Part shown: in pieces, positions 14,698 through 21,632 of the stretch
Numbering within the stretch: the stretch's first letter is position 1
How the letters are laid out: each line of letters opens with the position of its first letter
Source: Serpens sp035497635
Lineage (GTDB): Bacteria; Pseudomonadota; Gammaproteobacteria; Pseudomonadales; Pseudomonadaceae
Reading direction: 5' to 3'
Length of the DNA: 26,411 nucleotides
Assembly (NCBI GenBank): GCA_035497635.1
Contig: DATJDB010000003.1
Location: 1-26,411, forward strand
The notes under the pieces: model-generated
Told to the model about the DNA's origin: nothing
The model's database searches: none
Seen by the model: the letters and a program-made list of their open reading frames with translations, nothing else
Made by a program: the position numbers and the translations under genes

Positions 14698-16044
14698 ATG
14701 TCCGACCGCTACCTGGATTTCGCCAACTCCACCCTCGGCCGCCGCCTGGTCGGCGCGGTCGGCCTGCCGCGCCCGACCCCGCTGGAGCGCTGGGTCAGTG
14801 GCCGGTCGCGCCCGGTGGACGGGGCGATCCTGCTCGGTGGCGGCGCACTGGCCGGCACGCTGGCCAGCAGCCTCAAACGGCTAAGTAACGAGCTGTATGC
14901 CGACCGCGACGGTCTGGGCGAACTGGCGCGCTGGCCGGGCGCCAGCAAACTCAAGGCGCTGGTGTTCGATGCCAGCGATATCCACAGCCCCGAACAGCTG
15001 ATCGACCTGCAGCGCTTCTTCCAGCCGGCACTGCCGCACCTGGCGACCTGCCCGCACATCCTGGTCATCGGCCGCGCGCCGGAAAGCCTCGCCGATCCCT
15101 TCGCCGCCAGCGCCCAGCGCAGCCTGGAAGGCTTCACCCGCTCGCTGGCCAAGGAAGTGCGCCGTGGCGGCACCGTGCAGCTGCTGTACGTGGCCGAAGG
15201 CGCCGAAGACCAACTGGAAGGCGCGCTGCGCTTCTTCCTGTCGCCGAAGAGCGCCTACGTCTCCGGCCAGGTGATCCGCCTGCAGGCCAGCCAGGCGCAA
15301 GTGAAGGACTGGAGCCGTCCGCTGGCCGGCAAGCGGGCGCTGGTCACCGGCGCCTCGCGCGGGATCGGCGCGGCCATCGCCGAAACCCTGGCGCGCGATG
15401 GCGCCGATCTGTTGCTGCTCGACGTGCCGCAGGCCGGCACCGCGCTGGAAGCGCTCGCCGCGCGCCTCGGTGGTCGTGCCCTGGCGCTGGACATCTGCGC
15501 CGAGGACGCCGCGCAGCGCCTGACCGAGGCGCTGCCGGAAGGTGTGGATATCGTGGTGCACAACGCCGGCATCACCCGCGACAAGACCCTGGCGAAGATG
15601 AGCGAGGAACAGTGGCGCTCGGTGATCGACGTCAACCTGCGCGCCCCGCAGCGCTTGACCCAGGCGCTGCTGGACAGCGGCACGCTGCGCGACGAAGGCC
15701 GGGTGGTGCTGATCGCCTCGATCAGCGGCCTCGCCGGTAACCTCGGGCAGACCAACTACGCAGTCAGCAAGGCCGGCCTGATCGGCTTGGCCCAGGCCTG
15801 GGCGCCGCTTTTGGCGCCGCGCGGCATCACCCTCAACGCGGTGGCGCCGGGCTTTATCGAAACGCAGATGACCGCCGCCATTCCCTTCACCATCCGTGAA
15901 GCCGGCCGACGCATGAATGCGCTGAACCAGGGCGGTCTGCCGCAGGATGTAGCCGAAGCGGTGGCCTGGCTGGCCCAGCCGAGCAGCGGCGCGGTAAGCG
16001 GTCAGGTGTTGCGGGTCTGTGGACAAAGTCTGCTGGGCGCCTGA
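14698..16044 (+). CDS. fabG4: long 3-oxoacyl-ACP/CoA reductase, FabG4 type
   Basis: A 448-residue short-chain dehydrogenase that reduces 3-oxoacyl thioesters to (R)-3-hydroxyacyl forms. The active C-terminal half has the nucleotide motif TGASRGIG (217-224), the NAG motif (HNAGITRD), and the catalytic S341, Y354 and K358. About 200 residues precede it, a degenerate flavodoxin-like Rossmann domain found in the high-molecular-weight FabG4 group, which prefers NADH and CoA esters in Mycobacterium tuberculosis. That is roughly 200 residues longer than ordinary FabG (about 245). GGAG precedes the ATG by 8-9 nt. It is flanked by a divergent thiolase and, past a regulator, a MaoC dehydratase, as in the mycobacterial fadA2-fabG4-htdX region. 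Confidence 0.92.
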   Translation: MSDRYLDFANSTLGRRLVGAVGLPRPTPLERWVSGRSRPVDGAILLGGGALAGTLASSLKRLSNELYADRDGLGELARWPGASKLKALVFDASDIHSPEQLIDLQRFFQPALPHLATCPHILVIGRAPESLADPFAASAQRSLEGFTRSLAKEVRRGGTVQLLYVAEGAEDQLEGALRFFLSPKSAYVSGQVIRLQASQAQVKDWSRPLAGKRALVTGASRGIGAAIAETLARDGADLLLLDVPQAGTALEALAARLGGRALALDICAEDAAQRLTEALPEGVDIVVHNAGITRDKTLAKMSEEQWRSVIDVNLRAPQRLTQALLDSGTLRDEGRVVLIASISGLAGNLGQTNYAVSKAGLIGLAQAWAPLLAPRGITLNAVAPGFIETQMTAAIPFTIREAGRRMNALNQGGLPQDVAEAVAWLAQPSSGAVSGQVLRVCGQSLLGA

Positions 16045-16055
16045 GACGCCCAGCA
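16031..16055. terminator. shared hairpin between convergent fabG4 and araC-type genes
   Basis: TGCTGGGCG (16031-16039) pairs with CGCCCAGCA (16047-16055) over a 7-nt loop. The stem covers the reductase stop codon and ends 1 bp before the stop of the converging regulator gene. There is no T-run on either side, so it may slow polymerase or protect 3' ends rather than act as a classical terminator. Confidence 0.45.
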
Positions 16056-16056
16056 G

Positions 16057-17070
16057 TCAGGAAATCCGCGCGGCGGCCTTGCCGCGACGGCGAAACTCCA
16101 CCGGGGTTTCGCCGACCCAACGCTTGAAGGCCCGGTAGAAGGTGCTTGGTTCGGAAAAACCGGTGCGCTCGACGATCACATCGATGCGTTCGTCGGTCTT
16201 GATCAGCAGGTCCTTGGCCAGCCGGCAGCGGTAGTCGGTGACCAGATCATTGAAACGCACGCCGGCCAGCGACAGGCGCTCGCGCAGGCGGCGGGTAGGC
16301 ATGTTCAGGCGCACCGCCACCTGTTCCAGGGTGGGACCGCCGTCCAACAGCAACTGGCCGATCAGCTCACGCACCTGACGCACCAGATCCAGTCGTTCCA
16401 CTTCATGCAATTGGCGACGCGCCAGCGATTCATGCATGCGCAGCAGGTCCGGCGCGGCATGTCGCGAGGGGCGCTCCAGCACGGCCGCATCGAACACCAG
16501 CGCATAGCGCGACGAATCCAGGCGCACCGGGCAGCCATACACGTCGGCGTAACGCTCGGCGGGAGCGCCTTTGGCATGCATGAACTGCACTTCCTGCGGC
16601 CGGAACGCACCTTCGGTCAGCGCCGAGAACAGGCGGATCACCGCACCGGCGAGCATTTCCGGAAAATGGCGGGACAGATCGGGGGTGGCGCTCAGTACCA
16701 GCACGGCCCGCTCGCCATCCTCTTCCAGGCTCGCGGACAGGGTGTCGGACAGCAAGCGGACATAGCGAAGCGCATGTTTCAGGCCGTCGCCGAAGGTGGG
16801 ACTGGAGAGGAACAGGTATTCGAGGAGCAGCCCGTGATAGGGCGCCAGATGCGCCACCAGATGCAGACCCACATGCTCCTCGCCACAGGCTTCGGCGCAG
16901 GCCTGCCAGAACGGCCCCTGGGCGTTGTGAGGAAAACGCCCGTGCGGCAAACCCTCCGCCGGCAGCCCCAACTGGACCAGCACGGGAGCCGGATCGGTAC
17001 CACTGGCACGCAGGGCCTCGATCACCGGGCGCAAGAGCGCCGCGTCGTCGGTCAGATCTCGCATCGTCAT
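16057..17070 (-). CDS. AraC family transcriptional regulator (OruR-like, arabinose-bd superfamily N-terminus)
   Basis: A 337-residue regulator. The first ~200 residues are the 'Arabinose_bd' type effector domain of the OruR/ArgR-like pseudomonad subgroup (LLEYLFLSSPTFGDGLKHALRYVRLLSDTL is typical). The C-terminal AraC DNA-binding domain ends with ERTGFSEPSTFYRAFKRWVGETPVEFRRR, the conserved second helix-turn-helix. Two in-frame ATGs (17070 and 17064) could start it; neither has a strong ribosome site. It sits between, and opposite in strand to, the FabG4-type reductase and MaoC dehydratase, so it probably controls one or both in response to an acyl or related effector. That target assignment is inference from position only. 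Confidence 0.88.
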   Translation of the reverse strand: MTMRDLTDDAALLRPVIEALRASGTDPAPVLVQLGLPAEGLPHGRFPHNAQGPFWQACAEACGEEHVGLHLVAHLAPYHGLLLEYLFLSSPTFGDGLKHALRYVRLLSDTLSASLEEDGERAVLVLSATPDLSRHFPEMLAGAVIRLFSALTEGAFRPQEVQFMHAKGAPAERYADVYGCPVRLDSSRYALVFDAAVLERPSRHAAPDLLRMHESLARRQLHEVERLDLVRQVRELIGQLLLDGGPTLEQVAVRLNMPTRRLRERLSLAGVRFNDLVTDYRCRLAKDLLIKTDERIDVIVERTGFSEPSTFYRAFKRWVGETPVEFRRRGKAAARIS

Positions 17071-17195
17071 TTTTGGTTTTTCTTGTGGAGGCGTGACGAC
17101 CGCATCTTAGACAGCTTTTCGTTACCCGCTCAAGGCAACAGCGCTACGGAATGGCTGATACGTCACCCTCCCGCGACAGCCGGGCCAATGCCAAC

Positions 17196-17223
17196 GGCGG
17201 TAAAGCCCCGGAAGCTTTGCCGC
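17196..17223 (+). promoter_or_regulatory. hairpin in the leader of the MaoC dehydratase gene
   Basis: GGCGGTAAAGC (17196-17206) pairs with GCTTTGCCGCC (17213-17223) with one G-T pair and a 6-nt loop. It ends 24 bp upstream of the ATG at 17248, just before the AAGGAGA ribosome site. It may be a half copy of the intergenic palindromes seen elsewhere in the window, or an mRNA stability or attenuation element. Confidence 0.4.
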
Positions 17224-17247
17224 CATCGGAATCAAGGAGAGCCACCG

Positions 17248-18117
17248 ATGCGCACCGACTGGCAAGAACTGCCCCGCGCCCCCGCCCTGCCCGGCCTGTT
17301 TGCGCGTGCAGCGCTGCGCCGTGGCATTCGCGGCCGAATCCTGCCCAGCCGTGGCCTGGCCTGCACCCTGAGCGTCGACCCCGACAACCTGGCGCGCTAT
17401 CGCGAACTGTGCGGCTATGCCGACGACGGCCGGCTGCCATCGGCCTACCCGCATATCCTGGCCTTCGCCCTGCAACTGAAACTGCTGACTGCCAGCGACT
17501 TTCCCTTTCCGCTGCTTGGCCTGGTGCATCTGGAGAACCGCATACGCGTACTGCGCACGCTCGGCGGGCTCGGACCCTTTCGCATCAGCGTGACCACCGA
17601 GCGGCTGACGCCCCATGACAAGGGCGTGACCTTCAGCGTCATCACCCGCCTGGAAGACCAGCTCGGCCTGCTCTGGGAGGGCGACAGCCGCATTCTCTAT
17701 CGCGGCCTGCGCCTGGAGGGCACGCCGCCGGCACGGGTCGAGCCGGAACCGCTGCCGCTGGAGGAAATCGCCCACTGGCACGCCCCGGCGGACATCGGCC
17801 GACGCTACGCGCGGGTCGCCGGCGACTTCAACCCGATTCACATGACCGGCCCGACGGCCAAACTGTTCGGTTTCCCCCGTGCCATTGCCCACGGCCTGTG
17901 GAACAAGGGTCGCGCGCTGAGTGCGCTGGGCGAACGCTTACCGGACAGCGGCTATGAAGTGGAGGTGCGCTTCCAGAAGCCGGTGCTGCTGCCCGGCGAC
18001 GTGCGCCTGCTGGCCAGCGCCCCGGCGCCGGAGGGCCAGTTCGTATTGCGCGGCCGGAAGGATCTGCCGCACATGAGCGGCGTGTGGCGGCCAATCGTAA
18101 CGACGACGCCCATGTAG
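17248..18117 (+). CDS. MaoC-like (R)-specific 3-hydroxyacyl dehydratase
   Basis: A 289-residue double hot-dog protein. The C-terminal hot dog carries the hydratase 2 motif GDFNPIHMTG with the catalytic pair D193 and H198, followed by AKLFGFPRAIAHG. The N-terminal half (FAS1-DH-like) lacks these residues and is presumably structural. The enzyme should interconvert (R)-3-hydroxyacyl and trans-2-enoyl thioesters, matching the (R)-product of the FabG4-type reductase. The start at 17248 is fixed by AAGGAGA about 8 nt upstream; the frame is open further upstream only through an antisense region. It resembles HtdX of mycobacteria in domain plan and neighbours. It diverges from the AraC-type regulator across 177 bp. 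Confidence 0.88.
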   Translation: MRTDWQELPRAPALPGLFARAALRRGIRGRILPSRGLACTLSVDPDNLARYRELCGYADDGRLPSAYPHILAFALQLKLLTASDFPFPLLGLVHLENRIRVLRTLGGLGPFRISVTTERLTPHDKGVTFSVITRLEDQLGLLWEGDSRILYRGLRLEGTPPARVEPEPLPLEEIAHWHAPADIGRRYARVAGDFNPIHMTGPTAKLFGFPRAIAHGLWNKGRALSALGERLPDSGYEVEVRFQKPVLLPGDVRLLASAPAPEGQFVLRGRKDLPHMSGVWRPIVTTTPM

Positions 18118-18126
18118 ACCTGCTTT

Positions 18127-18192
18127 TGGAGGGGCTTAGCCGCAACCGGGTGTGGCCTGCACGGAAAAAGCATCGCGGCTAAAGCCCCTCCT
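18127..18192. repeat. REPIN-like inverted palindrome unit, GAGGGGCTTTAGCCGCG type
   Basis: TGGAGGGGCTTAGCCGC (18127-18143) faces its near-complement GCGGCTAAAGCCCCTCC (18175-18191), one base being missing in the left copy. Each half belongs to the common pseudomonad REP type GTAGGAGSGGCTTTAGCCGCGA. The unit begins 9 bp after the MaoC stop and could also end that transcript. Confidence 0.6.
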
Positions 18193-18210
18193 TGCCATGC
18201 GAATCGCCTG

Positions 18211-18296
18211 TAGGGCCGGCTTTATGCCGGCCAGCGGAATCACGCCCGGGCACAGATGCTTATTCCGACCCCCGTCGGCCGGGATAAACCCGCCCC
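18211..18296. repeat. second REPIN-like unit, TAGGGCCGGCTTTATGCCGGCC type
   Basis: The left palindrome GGCCGGC-TTTAT-GCCGGCC (18214-18232) and the right one GGCCGGG-ATAAA-CCCGCCC (18277-18295, one mismatch) are facing diverged copies of one motif. The same motif recurs at 21467-21551. The rest of 18118-18377, about 80 bp before the MazG-like gene, shows further CCGGGNTTATCC fragments but no gene. Confidence 0.6.
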
Positions 18297-18377
18297 CCAC
18301 ACGAGCCCGCCTCAACATCCGGGCTTATCCCCGCCGGCATCTTCCGGGATAATCCGCGCAGTTTTCCCGGAGCCGCC

Positions 18378-18683
18378 ATGAATCTCGACGCCCTCACCGC
18401 CCGCCTGCATGCCATCCGCGACGCCAACGACTGGCGGCGCTTCCACAGTCCGAAGAACCTGACCATGGCCGCAAGCGTGGAAATGGCCGAGCTGGTGGAA
18501 ATCTTCCAGTGGCTGAGCGAGGACGAATCACGGCAGTTGGCGCCTGAGAAACTGGAACATGCTGGCCAGGAAATCGGCGACGTGGTCCTTTACCTGCTGC
18601 TGTTGTGCGCCGAGCTGGGCCTGGACATGGATCAGGTGGTGCGCGCCAAGCTGGCCGATACCGAACGGCGTTACCGGAAATGA
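18378..18683 (+). CDS. MazG-like nucleotide pyrophosphohydrolase
   Basis: A 101-residue all-helical enzyme of the MazG/dCTPase (iMazG) superfamily that would hydrolyse a noncanonical or excess nucleoside triphosphate to the monophosphate. Metal ligands follow the EXXE...EXXD pattern: E35, E38, E65 and D68. The HSPKNLTMAASVEMAEL stretch is typical of the small 'MazG-like' dCTP pyrophosphatase group, and its length (about 100-120) agrees. Substrate cannot be read from sequence; a house-cleaning role is usual. The stop overlaps the start of cmoM by 4 bp (ATGA), so the two are probably translated together, though no shared pathway is evident. The ribosome site is CGGAG, 5-6 nt before the ATG. Confidence 0.85.
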   Translation: MNLDALTARLHAIRDANDWRRFHSPKNLTMAASVEMAELVEIFQWLSEDESRQLAPEKLEHAGQEIGDVVLYLLLLCAELGLDMDQVVRAKLADTERRYRK

Positions 18684-19432
18684 GCGACCGTCACTTCGAT
18701 GCTCTGGCGGTGCGCTTCGCCGAGAAGATCTATGGCGGCGCCAAGGGCGCCATCCGCCTGGCCGTGTTGCAGGCCGACCTCGGTGAAGCGCTGCCGTCCC
18801 GGCCGCTGCGCGTGCTGGATGTCGGCGCTGGGCTTGGCCACATGAGCCTGTGGCTGGCCGGCCTGGGGCATCAGGTGACCCTCGCCGAACCGGCCGCGCC
18901 GATGCTGGACGGCGCCCGCCAGCGCTTCGCCGAGGCCAACCTGCCGGCGCAGTTCATCCAGGCCTCCTGGCAGGAACTGGCGGCCCAGGCCCACGAACCC
19001 TACGACCTGGTGCTCTGCCACGCCGTACTGGAATGGCTGGCCGAACCCGCCGCCATCCTCGCGCCGCTGCGCCAGCTGACCGCCACCGATGGCTGGCTGA
19101 GCCTGGCGTTCTACAACCGCGACGCGCTGATCTACCGCAACCTGCTCAAGGGCCACTTCCGCAAGCTGCGCAAGGAACAGTTCGCCGGCGAGGGACAGAG
19201 CCTGACCCCGCAGCGTCCGCTCGACCCGCGAGAGCTGGAAGCCCAGCTGGCGCCGCACTGGCAGATCGAGACGCGCAGCGGCGTACGCGTGTTCCACGAC
19301 TACATGCCGACGGAATTCCAGGGCAAGGCCTCGCTCGAAGACCTGCTGGAGATGGAACTGACCTACCGTCGCCACCCCGCCTTCGCCGGCCTGGGTCGCT
19401 ATCTACACTGGGTATGTCGACCCACTGACTGA
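18680..19432 (+). CDS. cmoM: tRNA 5-carboxymethoxyuridine methyltransferase CmoM (SmtA family)
   Basis: A 250-residue SAM-dependent methyltransferase. The SAM motif VLDVGAGLGHMSLWLA starts near residue 45; CHAVLEWLAEP lies further on, and the RNLLKGHFRKLRKEQF and LTPQRPLDP segments are signatures of CmoM, which methylates cmo5U34 to mcmo5U in tRNA wobble positions. The length is close to E. coli CmoM (about 260). The start at 18680 is chosen by the MSDRHFDALAVRFAEKIYG N-terminus and by 4-bp overlap with the MazG-like gene; earlier in-frame starts lie inside that gene. A general class I methyltransferase is the fallback, but the motif set is specific. Confidence 0.85.
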   Translation: MSDRHFDALAVRFAEKIYGGAKGAIRLAVLQADLGEALPSRPLRVLDVGAGLGHMSLWLAGLGHQVTLAEPAAPMLDGARQRFAEANLPAQFIQASWQELAAQAHEPYDLVLCHAVLEWLAEPAAILAPLRQLTATDGWLSLAFYNRDALIYRNLLKGHFRKLRKEQFAGEGQSLTPQRPLDPRELEAQLAPHWQIETRSGVRVFHDYMPTEFQGKASLEDLLEMELTYRRHPAFAGLGRYLHWVCRPTD

Positions 19433-19443
19433 CCGGGGGAGCC

Positions 19444-19989
19444 ATGCTCCGCTCTGTCCTGCTTGGCCTGTGCCTGGCGTTGTCCGCCTGCCAGACACCG
19501 AATCCCTATACCGCCGCCTCGTTGCCCGAGACGGCCGAGCGGCGTGATCTGGATGCCACGCCACCCCGCGATTACGCGAGCTACCGCACCTGGCGCTGGC
19601 AACAGCAGCCGGCCGGCAGCGGCGACACGCCCGCCAGCGAATTTCACACCGCCGTCAGCGCCGAACTGGAGCGGCTCGGCCTGCGCCAGAGCCGCGATGC
19701 GCAGGCCGATCTGACCGTGCGTGCCGGCCTGCAGCGAGCCCAGCGCCTGGAGCAGTACGTGGAGCCCTACGGTGGCTACCACGGCTACCCCCACCGCTAC
19801 GGCATCTGGGCCACCGGCCCGAGGGTCTATAGCTACCGCCGCGAGGTGCTGGTGGTGGATATTCAGCTGTTCGACAGCGCCGACGGCCAGCTCATCTGGC
19901 GCGGCCAGGGCGAATCATCGGCCGACGAGGCCCAGCGTGACCGGCTGTACCAGGCCGTGCGCGAAGCGCTGTCCGGCTTTCCGCCGTAG
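19444..19989 (+). CDS. DUF4136 lipoprotein, first of a pair
   Basis: A 181-residue predicted lipoprotein. The signal peptide ends in the lipobox LSAC with the modified cysteine at 16; Q at +2 predicts sorting to the outer membrane. The mature part carries the DUF4136 start RDYASYRTWRWQQQ (about 40-53) and the usual EREVLVVDIQLFDSADGQLIWRG-like C-terminal strand region. The function of the family is unknown. A glycine/tyrosine-rich loop (VEPYGGYHGYPHRYG, about 103-117) separates the halves. It is 11 bp downstream of cmoM with a GGGGGAG ribosome site, and 34 bp upstream of a second DUF4136 lipoprotein, its likely paralogue. Confidence 0.85.
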   Translation: MLRSVLLGLCLALSACQTPNPYTAASLPETAERRDLDATPPRDYASYRTWRWQQQPAGSGDTPASEFHTAVSAELERLGLRQSRDAQADLTVRAGLQRAQRLEQYVEPYGGYHGYPHRYGIWATGPRVYSYRREVLVVDIQLFDSADGQLIWRGQGESSADEAQRDRLYQAVREALSGFPP

Positions 19990-20023
19990 ACTGATCGGCA
20001 TCACCGAATCGGAGGTCACCGTC

Positions 20024-20584
20024 ATGCTGTACCGCCTCTTGCTGATTCCGCTGTTCCTGCTGCTGGGCGCCTGCCAGAGCACCATGGAGCTGGATTACGA
20101 CCCCAACCGCGACTTCGCCGCCTACCGCAGCTGGAGCTGGCAGGAGCCCCCGGTGCGCTATCACCCGGAACAATCCCCGCTGCAAAGCGACCTGACCGAG
20201 CAGCGCATCCGCGAGGCGGTGGGCCAGCAACTGGAGCAGCGCGGCCTGCGCCAGGCGAGCAGCGGTCAGGCCGATCTGAACGTGCAGGTGTGGTTCAGCG
20301 TGGAGCGCCGCCAGGACAGCTACACCACCTACACTGGCGGCATGTTCATGGGTTATCCCGGCGGCTGGTGGGGCGGCCCGTCCTACGCCCAGACCCACCA
20401 GTACGAATACCGGGTCGGCATCCTGCAGGTCGATCTGCTGGATGGACACGATGGCCGTCTGGTCTGGCGCGGTAGCGATGAACAGGTGCTGCGGCGTAAC
20501 CAGCAGAGCCCCAGCGAGCGTGCCCAGCTGATCCGCGAGACGGCGGCGCGGGTGCTCAGCCAGTACCCGCCGCACTCACGCTGA
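20024..20584 (+). CDS. DUF4136 lipoprotein, second of a pair
   Basis: A 186-residue predicted outer-membrane lipoprotein with the lipobox LGAC (cysteine 17, Q at +2). The mature protein begins with the DUF4136 element DYDPNRDFAAYRSWSWQEPP and ends with the VGILQVDLLDGHDGRLVWRG strand, closely parallel to the preceding gene; the central GGMFMGYPGGWWGGPS loop is again glycine-aromatic. The two are clearly paralogues by domain plan and position. GGAGGT precedes the ATG by 6-7 nt, a stronger site than that of its neighbour. It is 10 bp upstream of the DsrE-family gene, suggesting one transcript. Role unknown. Confidence 0.85.
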   Translation: MLYRLLLIPLFLLLGACQSTMELDYDPNRDFAAYRSWSWQEPPVRYHPEQSPLQSDLTEQRIREAVGQQLEQRGLRQASSGQADLNVQVWFSVERRQDSYTTYTGGMFMGYPGGWWGGPSYAQTHQYEYRVGILQVDLLDGHDGRLVWRGSDEQVLRRNQQSPSERAQLIRETAARVLSQYPPHSR

Positions 20585-20594
20585 CGGAGACGAC

Positions 20595-20960
20595 ATGGAC
20601 AGTCGGGAGGTGCTGATTCTAATCACCAGCGGACCGAGCACCCCGGCCCGCTGCGCCGCGCCGTTCCATGTCGCCACCCTGCTGGCCTGCATGGACGCCC
20701 GAGTCACGCTGTTTCTCACCGGCGAAGCCACACAACTGGCGCGTCGCGACGTGGCCGAATCGCTGCGCGCCGCGCCGGACGGCGAATCCGTGCTGCACTT
20801 CATCCGCCAGGCCAAACAGGCCGGCGCGCGCCTGCTGATGTGTCGCCAGCCGGGCGTAGCGCTGGACGAGACGCTGCTGATCGAGGAACTGGATGAAATC
20901 TCCAGCGGCGGCGAACTGGCCCGACTGATTCTCGAAACGGAAAAGGTGCTGAGCCTATGA
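20595..20960 (+). CDS. DsrE/DsrF-like family protein (possible sulfur carrier)
   Basis: A 121-residue cytoplasmic protein with the DsrE fold pattern: an initial strand VLILITSGP, a helix AAPFHVATLLACMD, the strand VTLFLTGEA, the helix FIRQAKQAG, and the strand ARLLMCRQ with Cys83 at its end. In sulfur-relay DsrE and TusD proteins the cysteine that carries persulfide lies at the end of that strand, so C83 is a candidate carrier; C20 and C32 are further thiols. The acidic IEELDEIS helix and LARLILETEKVL end the protein. The stop overlaps the GcvH-like gene by 4 bp. GGAG is 5 nt before the ATG. Family membership is likely; sulfur transfer is inference from the cysteine and the partner. Confidence 0.75.
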   Translation: MDSREVLILITSGPSTPARCAAPFHVATLLACMDARVTLFLTGEATQLARRDVAESLRAAPDGESVLHFIRQAKQAGARLLMCRQPGVALDETLLIEELDEISSGGELARLILETEKVLSL

Positions 20961-21421
20961 ACATCCAGGGATTGGAGTTTCCCGATGCGTTGTATTACGC
21001 CCCCGCGCTGGGCCTCTGGCTGCGTGAGGAGGCGGACGGGGAACTGACCCTCGGCCTGAACGCCTACGGCTGCGCGCTGTATGGGGAAATCTTCGCCTTC
21101 ACGCCCAAGCGCCTCGGGGGGCGCATCGAGGAAGGGCGCAGCTTCGGTGTACTGGAATTCGCCAAAGCGGCCACCTCCTCGCGCAGCCCGCTGAGCGGCG
21201 AACTGAGCGCGGTCAACGAGGCGCTTGAGCAGCGGCCGGCACTGATCCATCGCGATTGCTACGCCGCCGGCTGGCTGGTGCGCCTGCGCCCGGAGGACTG
21301 GCCCGCGCAGCGCCAGCGCTTCCCCCAGGGCGAAGCGGCCCGCGCGGCGCTGGAAAAACAGATGCGCCTGGATGGCTACGACCCGGACAACCCGGCGGTG
21401 CAGGCGTTGAAATGGAAGTGA
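20957..21421 (+). CDS. GcvH-like lipoyl-domain protein
   Basis: A 154-residue protein resembling glycine cleavage H protein. The N-terminal LREEADGELTLGLNAYGCALYGEI matches the start of GcvH. The hairpin FGVLEFAKAATSSRSPLSGELSAVNEAL aligns K70 with the lipoylated lysine and keeps the glutamate three residues before it. RPALIHRDCYAAGWLVRLRP matches the conserved NxxPYxxGWL end. It exceeds the usual ~128 residues by about 25 at the C-terminus. No gcvT or gcvP is in the window. Instead it overlaps a DsrE-family gene by 4 bp. GcvH-like carriers outside glycine cleavage (LbpA) serve sulfur oxidation with DsrE and TusA, so a sulfur-related role is possible; a spare GcvH is the alternative. Confidence 0.75.
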   Translation: MNIQGLEFPDALYYAPALGLWLREEADGELTLGLNAYGCALYGEIFAFTPKRLGGRIEEGRSFGVLEFAKAATSSRSPLSGELSAVNEALEQRPALIHRDCYAAGWLVRLRPEDWPAQRQRFPQGEAARAALEKQMRLDGYDPDNPAVQALKWK

Positions 21422-21450
21422 GGGTTGAGGCGCGGTGCCGTGGTGTTTTT

Positions 21451-21563
21451 GTAGGAGCCAGCCATGTAGGGCCGGGTTTATCCCGGCCAACCGGGGCGGG
21501 AACGAAACCAAAGGCTGGGCCGAAACTCCGCTGGCCAGCGTAAAGCCGGCCCCACAAGGCTCC
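21451..21563. repeat. third palindrome-pair unit (same family as 18211-18296) beside tRNA-Sec
   Basis: GGCCGGG-TTTAT-CCCGGCC (21470-21488) and the facing GGCCAGC-GTAAA-GCCGGCC (21533-21551) are the two halves, each preceded on its own strand by TGTAG/TGTGG. Outer GGAGCC (21454-21459) and GGCTCC (21558-21563) also pair, extending the symmetry. The unit lies between the convergent GcvH-like gene and tRNA-Sec and may end both transcripts. The rest of 21422-21632 holds nothing else recognisable. Confidence 0.6.
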
Positions 21564-21632
21564 CTCACAGCAGTCGCGCATCCGGTAGGGCGACCAGCGC
21601 CGTTCTGGCCGCCGTTGGCGCAACACGAAAAC

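Noticed and set aside
14881..16026. Minus-strand open frame of 381 codons opposite fabG4
   Set aside because: Shadow of the reductase gene with repetitive Gln/Arg/Gly composition.
16405..17247. Upstream in-frame extension of the MaoC dehydratase
   Set aside because: It runs antisense through the AraC-type regulator; the AAGGAGA site before 17248 and the hydratase N-terminus fix the start there.
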